NCBI GenBank assembly: GCA_910586295.1
Contig: CAJUGE010000072.1
Location: forward strand, 1 to 36,118
Source of the DNA: an uncultured Bacilli bacterium
GTDB taxonomy: Bacteria; Bacillota_I; Bacilli_A; RF39; UBA660
Direction: 5' to 3'
Length of the DNA stretch: 36,118 bases
Shown: piece after piece, positions 7,595 through 15,046 of the stretch
Layout of the letters: every line of letters starts with the position of its first letter
How positions within the stretch are numbered: position 1 is the stretch's first letter
Position numbers and translations under genes: made by a program
The notes under the pieces: generated by a model
Seen by the model: only the letters and a program-made list of their open reading frames with translations
What the model was told of the DNA's origin: nothing
Database searches by the model: none

Positions 7595-8227
7595 ATGGAA
7601 AATGAAAATTATAAATCTCGTTATTATTTGATGCTTGGTATTAGTGTTTTATGTTTAGTGTTTTTAGTTGGAAGTGCTAGCTATGCGTTTTTTAGACCTA
7701 TTATTAAAGGTGAAGGAAAGCCAATTGACGTTATTGCTGGTAAGGTAAAATTGCAAATTTCTGAAAGTAAAATAACTGCTAATAACTTGTTACCTATAAG
7801 AGATACTTCTAAAGATACAAAAGCTGAGGAGAATACATTTACTATTTCTAGAACTGATGATAGTAATTTAAATGCTTGTTATTCTTTGTATTTGGTTATA
7901 GATAGTATAGGGGAATCTCTTAAGAATAAATGGTTTAAGTATGAATTAGATTATACTGATAAGGATGGGCAAGCGCAAACTATTGAAGGTAATTTTGAAA
8001 ATTTTGCTAGTTTAACGTTAGATAAAGACGGCAAGGCAAATGTTGGATTGCTTGTAAATCAAGAGTTGTCAGATGATAATCCTAGTAATAGTTATACTTT
8101 GCGTTTGTGGTTAAGTTATTCTGATACTGAAGATCAAAGTTCTATTCTTACAGGAAATTCTGATTCTCGAACTTTTAGTGCTCATGTTTATGCAAGTGGG
8201 GAGAATGGACTTTGTAAAACTAATTAA
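7595..8227 (+). CDS. Exported membrane-anchored protein, possibly TasA/camelysin-like
   Basis: This is a 210-residue protein with a charged N-terminus, one hydrophobic segment (about residues 12-33, ending GSASYAFF) and an extracytoplasmic domain of about 175 residues rich in beta-forming sequence. Two cysteines (about C94 and C207) could form a disulfide. The GSASYAFF junction resembles the signal region of SipW-processed fibre proteins (TasA, camelysin), and the size fits. No SipW-like peptidase gene is in the window, so this is only a suggestion. It is a single-gene unit with its own promoter and terminator. Confidence 0.55.
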   Translation: MENENYKSRYYLMLGISVLCLVFLVGSASYAFFRPIIKGEGKPIDVIAGKVKLQISESKITANNLLPIRDTSKDTKAEENTFTISRTDDSNLNACYSLYLVIDSIGESLKNKWFKYELDYTDKDGQAQTIEGNFENFASLTLDKDGKANVGLLVNQELSDDNPSNSYTLRLWLSYSDTEDQSSILTGNSDSRTFSAHVYASGENGLCKTN

Positions 8228-8275
8228 TTAGTTCATAAAACTTATTTTATGTTTATATTGCACTTAAATAAAACA

Positions 8276-8312
8276 GAACATCTTATTTAATTTTAGATGT
8301 TCTTTTCTTTTT
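8276..8312. terminator. Bidirectional terminator
   Basis: GAACATCT (8276-8283) pairs with AGATGTTC (8295-8302), eight perfect pairs, followed by TTTTCTTTTT on the plus strand and by CTGTTTT on the minus strand. It ends the exported-protein gene, and its right arm lies in the last codons of the converging small membrane protein gene. Confidence 0.85.
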
Positions 8313-8594
8313 GAATTTTAGTACTATTCCTATTATGTATGTTGTAAGGAAAGTTAATGTATATATATTAAATGCTATAAATATGTATAAGTTTTCATTG
8401 CTGTTTTGGCTAGTGTAAGTGCTAGGTTGTAAGTAGTATATCATTAATATAAATGCGATTATTATGGATGTTATTTCTACTCCATATGTTATTGTCCAAA
8501 TTTTAAGTTTTCTCTTTTTTATTGCTAGTTTTATTAGTAGTATTTGTGTTAAAAATATTATAGTGTAAATTGTTATTAAAATTATATCTTTCAT
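8283..8594 (-). CDS. Small three-helix membrane protein
   Basis: This 103-residue protein is not recognised by sequence. It has three hydrophobic segments (about residues 3-23, 35-54 and 70-92) and a strongly basic C-terminus (KFKKKRTSKIK), which should face the cytoplasm. The ATG at 8594 is chosen because AAAAAGGAG lies seven bases upstream; a longer reading frame upstream has no such site. It follows the XRE membrane regulator on the same strand with about 70 bases between, although a terminator separates them. Confidence 0.6.
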   Translation of the reverse strand: MKDIILITIYTIIFLTQILLIKLAIKKRKLKIWTITYGVEITSIIIAFILMIYYLQPSTYTSQNSNENLYIFIAFNIYTLTFLTTYIIGIVLKFKKKRTSKIK

Positions 8595-8644
8595 TTTTTT
8601 CTCCTTTTTTGTTATTTTACCTCTAGTTTTTATATAAAGCAAAT

Positions 8645-8667
8645 GAAAAACCACATATTTGTGGTTA
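8645..8667 (-). terminator. Terminator of the XRE regulator gene
   Basis: On the minus strand AACCACA pairs with TGTGGTT around an AATA loop, followed by TTTCATTT. The stem begins at the stop codon of the regulator gene. Confidence 0.65.
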
Positions 8668-10275
8668 ATCTAATAAATTTTGTATATTGTTTTTGTATTC
8701 TTGTAGTTTTTCTTTTAATTCATTGTTTTCATCTTTTAGAATTTCATTGTTATTATTTAATTCTTCTATTTTATTTTCTAATGAATAAATTTTACTGTTT
8801 AAGTTATCTATTTCAGTTTCTAATTTTGCTACTTCTGAATTATAATAGTATTCTGTAGTTTCATTTATGGCTTTTTCATAGTTAGCATAATTGTTTTTTA
8901 ATCTTTCTAAGTTGTTAGTTGAAGTATATATTGTTATTTCATAGTCATAAAATTGCTCGTAGTTGTATATTTTTTTCTCCTTTAGGTTGTCTAGTATTAA
9001 TTCGATTATTTTTTTGTCCCACATAGTATTAGTCCAAATCTCAATGCTATTAAAGTTGTAGTCATTGTTTTCAAATGGTTGTATTTTCATTAAGTCTTCA
9101 TAGTATGTTACTTCTATTTTTACAGTGTCTTGAAGGTTTTCATCTATTTTTATTTTTGGTTCTTGGTAGTAAGTTCTGAAAACAAGTTTATCGTCTATTT
9201 GATATTCAAATGTTTTTGTCGTTAATTCATATTTAGAATTTGGAGCTTCGTCGATAAATTCGGTAGATGCAAACTCTATAACTGTAATTCCAGATCCTAT
9301 TCCTACTAATCCTAGACTTGTAAGAAATAATATTAGGAGTATTCTTGCATTGACTTTTAAATTAAATATGAATGATATTATGGCTTTCACTAGAATTACA
9401 TTTATTATTGCTCCTGCGATTATTAGTAGTATTATTCCAAAGTATATTATTCCTTTGAATATAAGTCCAAACATTATTGTTCCACATAGGAAAAGTGAAA
9501 TTAATGTTATGATGAATGGGATTAGGAGGAATGCTAGAAAACCTTTGATGCATAAAGATGATACTTTTCCTAATGCAGTGAATAGAGTTTCACCAAAGTT
9601 AGATGATTTTCTGTATTTTTCTTTAGGTTTATCTTTTTCTTGTGATACTTTAACTTCTATATTTTCTTGAGTTTCTGCTATAGTTGTATTTAAAGTTTTA
9701 TTGATTGGTTCGTCATCTTGTGAGATTTTTGTTTCTTTATATTTATCTAAGTAGTGAGTTTTATATATATAAAGATATGTGAATATAAATAGGACTAGGT
9801 ATATAGTATTTATAATGAATGACCATAAACTTGTAAATGTTGTTCCTCCTCTAGGTAAATTGTAGCCTAATGTATATCCTAAACTTTCTATGTATGCAAA
9901 TGGTATTCTAAATAATAGTAAGATTATAAATAGTACTATAAGTTCTCCTATAACTTTTCCTCTTATTTTTGATGGCATATTTCTAAACATAGAGAAACTT
10001 TTATCTATAATGTATACTAGGTCGTCAATTAGGTTGCTAAGTGCATTTGTGTTTTTAGTTCTTACATCATTATATTTAATTTCATCATTTGTTAAATCAT
10101 CTAATGTTATGTTAAATATCTTACACATAGTAAGTAATTTGTCCATTTCTGGGTAAGTTTGTCCTGATTCCCATTTTGATACTGATTGTCTTGAAACATC
10201 TAATTTGTCTGCTAGTTGTTCTTGGCTTAGATTATTATCTTTTCTAAGTTTTTGTAGTTTTTCACTAAATTTCAT
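8665..10275 (-). CDS. Membrane-spanning XRE-family regulator
   Basis: This 536-residue protein starts with an XRE/Cro helix-turn-helix (about residues 3-60; NNLSQEQLADKLDVSRQSVS, then KWESGQTYPE). Several transmembrane segments follow (two near residues 115-200 and a block of at least three near 265-355). The C-terminal region of about 170 residues is probably outside the cell and ends in a coiled coil (about 485-536; heptads such as IYSLENKIEELNNNNEIL). ATG 10275 is chosen because GAGGTGG lies just upstream. A DNA-binding domain tethered to a sensor-like exterior suggests direct envelope-signal control of transcription, which is inference. A divergent gene of unknown function shares its promoter region. 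Confidence 0.8.
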   Translation of the reverse strand: MKFSEKLQKLRKDNNLSQEQLADKLDVSRQSVSKWESGQTYPEMDKLLTMCKIFNITLDDLTNDEIKYNDVRTKNTNALSNLIDDLVYIIDKSFSMFRNMPSKIRGKVIGELIVLFIILLLFRIPFAYIESLGYTLGYNLPRGGTTFTSLWSFIINTIYLVLFIFTYLYIYKTHYLDKYKETKISQDDEPINKTLNTTIAETQENIEVKVSQEKDKPKEKYRKSSNFGETLFTALGKVSSLCIKGFLAFLLIPFIITLISLFLCGTIMFGLIFKGIIYFGIILLIIAGAIINVILVKAIISFIFNLKVNARILLILFLTSLGLVGIGSGITVIEFASTEFIDEAPNSKYELTTKTFEYQIDDKLVFRTYYQEPKIKIDENLQDTVKIEVTYYEDLMKIQPFENNDYNFNSIEIWTNTMWDKKIIELILDNLKEKKIYNYEQFYDYEITIYTSTNNLERLKNNYANYEKAINETTEYYYNSEVAKLETEIDNLNSKIYSLENKIEELNNNNEILKDENNELKEKLQEYKNNIQNLLD

Positions 10276-10299
10276 TTTCTTCCACCTCGCCAATAATAT

Positions 10300-10327
10300 A
10301 TTATAAAACCCAGTTGCATAAAACCAA
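10300..10327 (-). promoter_or_regulatory. Promoter of the XRE regulator gene
   Basis: On the minus strand TTGGTT (10322-10327) and TATAAT (10300-10305) are 16 bases apart. The 5' leader would be under 20 bases. GGTTGCAT/AGTTGCAT repeats nearby (10312-10319 and 10354-10361) could be regulator sites, but this is unsupported. Confidence 0.5.
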
Positions 10328-10405
10328 GTTCGAGTTGTTTTTGTGTCAATTTTCGGTTGCATCCCTTATATTATAGTACTTATTTACTATTTGGGCAACT
10401 AGTAC

Positions 10406-10435
10406 TTTACAAAATATTTGGTATTATGTTAGTAT
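10406..10435 (+). promoter_or_regulatory. Candidate promoter of the divergent unknown gene
   Basis: TTTACA (10406-10411) and TAGTAT (10430-10435), 18-base spacer. The two TAGTACTT repeats (10374-10381 and 10400-10407) overlap or flank the -35. Confidence 0.4.
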
Positions 10436-10458
10436 ATGTTGTGAGAAGGAGTGATATC

Positions 10459-11538
10459 ATGGGACGTTATGTTTATAAAGGAGATCAAGGAGATGAAACT
10501 TGGGCAGGTTATACGCACAGTTGGTGTTATATTAATGCTGATACTGATCAAGTTATTGAATTTACAGATGAAAGAGAAATGGCTTCTTTTGAAAGAGGTA
10601 ATAAGATTATTTCATGGGAAGAATATTATGAAATACGTGATAAGAGAAAATATGGACAAGTAATTGATAATTGGCTAAAATTTTGTTTAGAAAATCGTAA
10701 TTGGAAATATCTTATAGAAGAAACTGGTTTAAGTATTGAAGATATTTTGAATAAATGTTATTTGATTGAAAATCAAAAAGACTATCTTTTAACTAAACAA
10801 TATGGTATTTTCCCTAGTAGAATATTTGAAGTTAAAAGAATATTAGAAAGTGTATTAGATAAAGTTCAAGATGAAAAGGATTTAAATTATTTAAACAGAG
10901 TTATAAAATATTTTAAGTATCAAAGTGATGAAATACTCTTGGATTTAGCTAAAAACGATTTAAAAAATGCTAATCGTTTAGAAATATTAAAAAAGATAGA
11001 AGATTTGTATACTAGTTATATACTTAATTCTAATCTTCCTTTTCGTTCTTCAAAATTTAAGGGCATACTTAAAGATTTTATCTTAGAGTTTGATGCAAAG
11101 GAAAAAGGGGTAATATCTGGAGATATAATTAGTGATTTACAAAGTTCAAAGATACCTAATAGGACATTACTTTCTTTTTACGACTATTATGATTTTGACA
11201 GTTTAACTCGTAAGGGTGAGAATAATTATCCTTTATATGCTGGAAAAAGTATTTTAGAATGTTTAGTTTTTGAACAAATTCATTATCCTCATTATGTTGA
11301 ATGGCAAAATTGGCGATTAAATACAGGAATAGAAAATGCATTAGTTAGTCCTAGAACTATAAGGTTATTAACTGATATTCATTCTGATGCAATATTGCTT
11401 CGTTTAATTAAGATAGTAAAAAATATGAAAGGTTTAGAGGAATCATTAGAAACTCCACAAAATTCTCAAAGCAGAAGATTGGTTTTAAGTGATAGTTTTG
11501 CGCAGTATGATTCTAATAATATTGTAATTATTAAATAA
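10459..11538 (+). CDS. Protein of unknown function, 359 residues
   Basis: This gene is not recognised. ATG 10459 follows GAAGGAG by seven bases, which decides the start. The N-terminal 60 residues are aromatic and acidic (YKGDQGDETWAGYTHSW). The middle is helical and lysine-rich (about residues 95-225). The C-terminal third contains YPLYAGKSILE followed by VFEQIHYPHYVEWQNWRLN. There is no signal peptide or membrane segment, so it is probably cytoplasmic. It is divergent from the membrane-bound XRE regulator and may be its target. Codon use is more A-rich than in the neighbouring housekeeping genes, hinting at acquisition. Confidence 0.6.
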   Translation: MGRYVYKGDQGDETWAGYTHSWCYINADTDQVIEFTDEREMASFERGNKIISWEEYYEIRDKRKYGQVIDNWLKFCLENRNWKYLIEETGLSIEDILNKCYLIENQKDYLLTKQYGIFPSRIFEVKRILESVLDKVQDEKDLNYLNRVIKYFKYQSDEILLDLAKNDLKNANRLEILKKIEDLYTSYILNSNLPFRSSKFKGILKDFILEFDAKEKGVISGDIISDLQSSKIPNRTLLSFYDYYDFDSLTRKGENNYPLYAGKSILECLVFEQIHYPHYVEWQNWRLNTGIENALVSPRTIRLLTDIHSDAILLRLIKIVKNMKGLEESLETPQNSQSRRLVLSDSFAQYDSNNIVIIK

Positions 11539-11556
11539 AGGTTTAATTTTAAGGTA

Positions 11557-11627
11557 AAATGATATCAAGATTAAAGAATCTTTTAAAGTCTAAGATTCTT
11601 TTTTCATTGAATAATATCATTTAATAT
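11557..11627 (+). terminator. Nested terminator hairpin
   Basis: AAGAATCTT (11574-11582) pairs with AAGATTCTT (11592-11600), followed by TTTTC. An outer pair, AATGATAT with ATATCATT, encloses it. It ends the unknown gene before the duplicated region. Confidence 0.75.
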
Positions 11628-11716
11628 AATTTCGTTGAATGAGATTCTAATTATGCTTAAGAAATAATAAATGAGATGTGAGTTTATTTGAAAAATTAGT
11701 AAATATAAATAAATTC

Positions 11717-11745
11717 TTGACAAGTGTTGAATTTACACTTATGAT
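11717..11745 (+). promoter_or_regulatory. Consensus promoter with operator-like dyad in the spacer
   Basis: TTGACA (11717-11722), 17 bases, TATGAT (11740-11745). The spacer holds the inverted repeat AAGTGT-N6-ACACTT, whose core GTGT-N7-ACAC is kept in copy 2 although bases between differ. A repressor site is the likely meaning. The leader is only about 16 bases. Confidence 0.75.
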
Positions 11746-11767
11746 TAAACTGTAGGAGGGATAGAAA

Positions 11768-12433
11768 ATGTTAATTTATGATAAGAAAGATGACAAAGTT
11801 CTAATTTATGAGATGAAAGGGGATAGTGAAAAGATAAAGAGATACAAGAAAGGAGTTATTTCTAAGAATAAAGTACAAGATTTATTTTGTTCTTTGAAAA
11901 CTAATAGTAGTAGGGCTGCTAAAGACTTTGATACATTAGAAGAGGTAAGTCTTGCTACAATAGACCATGATTATTATGATCCATTAGGGCCTAATGACTA
12001 TTCTGAACTTAGAGTAATTGAAATAAGAAAAGATATTTTAGAAAGATATTTTTACGGAGAATATGATGGTATATTACCTGTAAGTGTGTATAGTTATGAT
12101 GATAAGTTTAATAAGGAATATATTCATAGGTTTTTAAAGACTGAAGAATTAGAAGAAAAAAATGAAAATTTTCTTAGAAGTTGGGAATTTAATAATTTAA
12201 TAGATTTACCTAGAGAATTATATTTACTTCAGCTATTACTATTAGGTAAATATGATAGAGTGGTTAGTGAGAATATAAGAAAACAGTTAGGTTTATTTGA
12301 TATAAATTATTTAAAAAGTATTAGTTTACTAGATTTAAAAGATATGTTAGAAAATGGTTTAGTTTCTGGGTCTATGGAAGATATAGAAAATAAGGCTTCT
12401 ATAGGTGGAAGAATATTAGCAAAGAGAAGATAA
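11768..12433 (+). CDS. Unknown protein, 221 residues (intact copy)
   Basis: This gene is not recognised. AGGAGGG lies seven bases before the ATG. It is acidic and hydrophilic with no signal or membrane segment. The N-terminal 30 residues (MLIYDKKDDKVLIYEMKGD) and the C-terminal half (from about FLKTEELEEKNENF to RILAKRR) are nearly identical to the disrupted copy at 14254-14928, while the middle (about 32-120) is strongly diverged. A conserved shell around a variable core can reflect partner-specific interaction or recombination. Position immediately before an ABC exporter gene in both copies suggests a linked role, which is inference. Confidence 0.7.
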   Translation: MLIYDKKDDKVLIYEMKGDSEKIKRYKKGVISKNKVQDLFCSLKTNSSRAAKDFDTLEEVSLATIDHDYYDPLGPNDYSELRVIEIRKDILERYFYGEYDGILPVSVYSYDDKFNKEYIHRFLKTEELEEKNENFLRSWEFNNLIDLPRELYLLQLLLLGKYDRVVSENIRKQLGLFDINYLKSISLLDLKDMLENGLVSGSMEDIENKASIGGRILAKRR

Positions 12434-12439
12434 AATATT

Positions 12440-12474
12440 TTACTTAGTAGTTTTGATTACTAAGTAATTTTTTT
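12440..12474 (+). terminator. Terminator after the 221-residue gene
   Basis: TTACTTAGTA pairs with TACTAAGTAA, followed by seven T. The same terminator, with one change, follows the second copy at 14936-14966. Confidence 0.85.
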
Positions 12475-12482
12475 AATAGTAT

Positions 12483-12640
12483 TGTTGTGAATAAATAAAG
12501 TCGAAAAGGAATGCTAGAATTAAAGAGAAAAATAGAAGAAAGAAAGTTGGACTTTTAGAACATGCTCATAAGAAGACTAATCATTGTTAGAGCACTTGTT
12601 AATGATCTTGATATTATCCTTGCTTGAGATTTGATAGGTA
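12483..12640 (+). pseudogene. Deleted relic of a MacB-like ABC ATPase gene
   Basis: Three blocks match the intact ABC gene starting at 15047, in order. The first covers the region before and across its start codon (TTGTGAATAAATAAAG, then AAAAGGAATGCTAGAATTAA). The second is the stretch encoding KKVGLLEHAHKK (near 15427 in the intact gene). The third is the stretch encoding RALVNDPDIILA (near 15507). The Walker A region and the LSGGQ signature are missing and a stop codon follows, so it cannot make a working ATPase. The rest of the gap up to 12670 holds nothing recognisable. Confidence 0.85.
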
Positions 12641-12677
12641 ATTACGTCAATTTATCTAAAATGTTGATTAAATGATA

Positions 12678-12757
12678 CAAAAATGTGAAAATAACGTTTT
12701 AAAGTTTTGCAAAAATGTGATAAAAGACGTTATATTCTTTACGAAAGTGTGATATAA
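12678..12757 (+). repeat. Three iterons with exact 32-bp period before the DUF4143 gene
   Basis: CAAAAATGTGA at 12678, CAAAAATGTGA at 12710 and CGAAAGTGTGA at 12742 start exactly 32 bases apart. The first two share a further ACGTT 10-11 bases downstream. The third overlaps the -10 box (TATAAT, 12753-12758). Spacing of about three helical turns places all copies on one DNA face, as expected for cooperative binding by a regulator, perhaps the encoded ATPase itself. Confidence 0.8.
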
Positions 12758-12758
12758 T
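12730..12758 (+). promoter_or_regulatory. Probable promoter of the DUF4143 ATPase gene
   Basis: TATAAT at 12753-12758 with a poor -35 (TTATAT, 12730-12735) at 17 bases. The -10 lies within the third iteron, so a protein bound there would block transcription. The expected start near 12765 leaves almost no leader. Confidence 0.5.
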
Positions 12759-12777
12759 ATTATTGGATGGTGATGTT

Positions 12778-14085
12778 GTGGAAAGATTTATAACTGAAAA
12801 ACTTATTGATTGGAAAAATAGTAAAGATAGGAAACCATTGATTTTAAGGGGTGCAAGACAAGTTGGGAAGACTTATATATTGAAGGAATTTGGTACAAAA
12901 AATTATGTGAATGTAGCATATTTTAATTTTGATCATGATGACGGATTAGCTGAGCTATTCTTAAATACAAAAAATCCAAAACGAATTATTGACCAATTAT
13001 CTTTGGCAAATGGTAAAAAAATTAACCCCAATACTACTTTAATTATTTTTGATGAAATACAAGAATGTCAGAATGCATTGAATTCATTAAAATATTTTTG
13101 TGAAGAAGCAAATGAGTATCACATTGCTTGTGCAGGGTCACTTCTTGGTATAAGGCTTTCTAAAACATCTTTTCCAGTAGGTAAAGTAGATTTTTTAAAT
13201 TTATATCCTATGACTTTTAGTGAATTTCTAATTGCTGATAAGGAAGAAAATTTAGTGCAAGTTATGAGAAATACTAGAGAAATAAGTGAGATTCCTAAAT
13301 TATTTGAAGACAGATTAATTGAAAAGTTAAAGATTTATTATATTATTGGTGGAATGCCAGAAGTAGTATATAGTTGGGTGAATGATAAGGATATAGAAAA
13401 AGTTAATAAAATCCAAAAAAATATTTTAGATTCATATGAAAATGACTTTTCTAAACATGTGGATCAAAATGAAGCAAATAAAATTTCATTAATATGGAAT
13501 GGTATACCATCGCAGTTAGCAAAAGAAAATAAAAAGTTCATATATCAAACAGTAAAAAAAGGTGCACGTGCAAGAGAATATGAGAATGCTTTAAATTGGT
13601 TAAATGATGCTAATTTAATTTCTAAAATTTATTTAGTAAGTAAATGTGCTTTTCCACTAAAGGCATATCATGATTTATCTGCATTTAAAATTTATATGAA
13701 TGATGTTGGACTTCTTAGAAGGATGTCTAATTTAGATAGTAGTATTATTTTAAAAGGAAATAAACTTTTTGAAGAGTTTAAAGGATCTTTTACAGAAAAT
13801 TATGTTGCTAATACATTAAGTTATATATTAGAAGAAACGCCTAATTATTATACTTTTGATAGAAATGAAATTGATTTTGTGATACAAAGGAATAACAAAA
13901 TAATCCCTATAGAAGTAAAATCTGATAAAAGTACTAATCATAATAGTTTGACAAAATATAATGCTAAAAATGATAATGAAATATCTTTTAGATTTTCACT
14001 AAATAATTTAAGTAAAGATGGCAAAGTAATTAATATTCCCCTTTATTTTATAGAATATATTAATTATTTGAATTTAGATAAATAG
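12778..14085 (+). CDS. AAA_14/DUF4143-family ATPase
   Basis: This 435-residue protein has an N-terminal AAA ATPase (Walker A GARQVGKT, about 25-32; Walker B LIIFDEIQ near 88-95; sensor-like ACAGSLLG) and the C-terminal DUF4143 region. The latter ends in NEIDFVIQRNNKIIPIEVKS, a motif like the D...E-x-K core of PD-(D/E)XK nucleases. Many family members are known only as mobile-associated or patchily distributed ATPases. GTG 12778 is preferred; an in-frame TTG at 12763 would coincide with the expected transcription start. Neither has a strong ribosome binding site. It is inserted between the two copies of the segmental duplication and is more A-rich than its neighbours, so it was probably acquired. 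Confidence 0.88.
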   Translation: MERFITEKLIDWKNSKDRKPLILRGARQVGKTYILKEFGTKNYVNVAYFNFDHDDGLAELFLNTKNPKRIIDQLSLANGKKINPNTTLIIFDEIQECQNALNSLKYFCEEANEYHIACAGSLLGIRLSKTSFPVGKVDFLNLYPMTFSEFLIADKEENLVQVMRNTREISEIPKLFEDRLIEKLKIYYIIGGMPEVVYSWVNDKDIEKVNKIQKNILDSYENDFSKHVDQNEANKISLIWNGIPSQLAKENKKFIYQTVKKGARAREYENALNWLNDANLISKIYLVSKCAFPLKAYHDLSAFKIYMNDVGLLRRMSNLDSSIILKGNKLFEEFKGSFTENYVANTLSYILEETPNYYTFDRNEIDFVIQRNNKIIPIEVKSDKSTNHNSLTKYNAKNDNEISFRFSLNNLSKDGKVINIPLYFIEYINYLNLDK

Positions 14086-14202
14086 TGACAATTATTATTG
14101 ATAATGGAGTTTTGTATGAAAAAGTCCTATCTAATTAAGATGAAAAAATAATAGATGAAATGTGAGTTGATTATATGAAAAATAATAAATATAAGTAAAT
14201 TG

Positions 14203-14231
14203 TTAACAAGTGTTAAAAATACACATATAAT
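14203..14231 (+). promoter_or_regulatory. Promoter of copy 2 with conserved dyad
   Basis: TTAACA (14203-14208), 17 bases, TATAAT (14226-14231). The spacer keeps GTGT-N7-ACAC. Relative to copy 1 the -35 is weaker and the -10 stronger. It could now drive the downstream ABC genes through the broken reading frame, although a terminator intervenes. Confidence 0.7.
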
Positions 14232-14253
14232 TAAATCGTAGGAGGGATAGGAA

Positions 14254-14928
14254 ATGTTAATTTATGATAAGAAAGATGACAAAGTTCTAATTTATGAGAT
14301 GAAAGGGGATAATGAAAAGATAAGGAAATATAAGAAAGGAGTTATATATAGACATAAGAATGATGGTTAGGTATATTCATTAAAGACAAATTGTTATAGA
14401 ATTAAAGAAATGTTTGATAAAGCTAATGAATCTTCTGAAATTCTTTTAGTTTATTTAGACTTTTATACTACCCTTGGTTCTTATTTTGGCACTGAATATT
14501 CTAAGCTACAATTATTGGAGTTAGAAAGTGAGACAGTTGATAAATACTTATCAGGATTATATGATGATTTAGTACCTATAAATATTGTATAGTATTTTGA
14601 AAATAGAAAAGAAATTGTGCATAGCTTTTTAAAAACTGATGGTTTAGAAGAAAAAAATATAAACTTTCATAGGAGTTGGGAATTTAATAATTTAATAGAT
14701 TTACCTAGAGAATTATATTTGCTTCAACTATTGCTGTTAGGTAAATGCGATATGTTGGTTAGTGAAAATATAAGAAAACAGTTAGGTTTATTTGATATAA
14801 ATTATTTAAAGAGTATTAGTTTATCTGACTTAAGAGAAATGTTAGAGACTGGTTTAGTTACAGGTTCTATAGAAGATATAGAAAATAGAGTTTCAATAGG
14901 TGGAAGAATATTAGCAAAGAGAAAATGA
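14254..14928 (+). pseudogene. Disrupted copy of the 221-residue unknown gene
   Basis: The frame matches the intact gene at 11768 from the same start codon to the same C-terminal RILAKRK, with no frameshift. Two in-frame TAG codons interrupt it, at 14368-14370 and 14590-14592. N- and C-terminal segments are nearly identical to the intact copy and the middle is diverged. Promoter, ribosome binding site (GGAGGG) and terminator all remain. TAG ends other genes here (tsaE, tsaD), so read-through as an amino acid is not expected. The recent-looking sequence suggests the stops are young. Confidence 0.85.
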
Positions 14929-14935
14929 AATTATA

Positions 14936-14966
14936 TTACTTGGTAGTTTTTACTAAGTAATTTTTT
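14936..14966 (+). terminator. Terminator after the disrupted copy
   Basis: TTACTTGGTA pairs with TACTAAGTAA around a GTTTT loop, followed by six T. It is the counterpart of the terminator at 12440-12474. Confidence 0.8.
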
Positions 14967-15046
14967 GAATTTAATAAAAAATAGTGTTATTTTTAATTTA
15001 AATGTATTAAAATATTAGTGTTGTGAATAAATAAAGGAGAAAAGGA

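Larger units (their letters stand above)
11646..12640 (+). repeat. Segmental duplication, copy 1
   Basis: This is homologous to 14132-15545. It contains the leader, promoter, ribosome binding site, a 221-residue unknown gene (intact here), its terminator, and a deleted relic of the ABC transporter gene that is intact in copy 2. The shared upstream block begins at CTAATTA and includes the nearly identical GTAGGAGGGATA ribosome-binding region. Confidence 0.85.

Noticed and set aside
8640..8860. A plus-strand small membrane protein opposite the end of the XRE regulator gene.
   Set aside because: Its apparent hydrophobic sequence is the complement of a Lys/Asn/Glu-rich coiled coil, a usual artefact, and it has no ribosome binding site.
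12678..12757. The three 32-bp-period repeats as a small CRISPR array.
   Set aside because: The conserved part is about 11 bases, the units are contiguous without unique spacers of normal size, and no cas genes are present. They overlap a promoter, so an operator is more likely.
14368..14592. Recoding of TAG as a sense codon, suggested by two amber codons in an otherwise open gene.
   Set aside because: TAG terminates intact genes in the same window (tsaE at 5450-5452 and tsaD at 7371-7373), and the intact copy at 11768 has no TAG. Decay is simpler.
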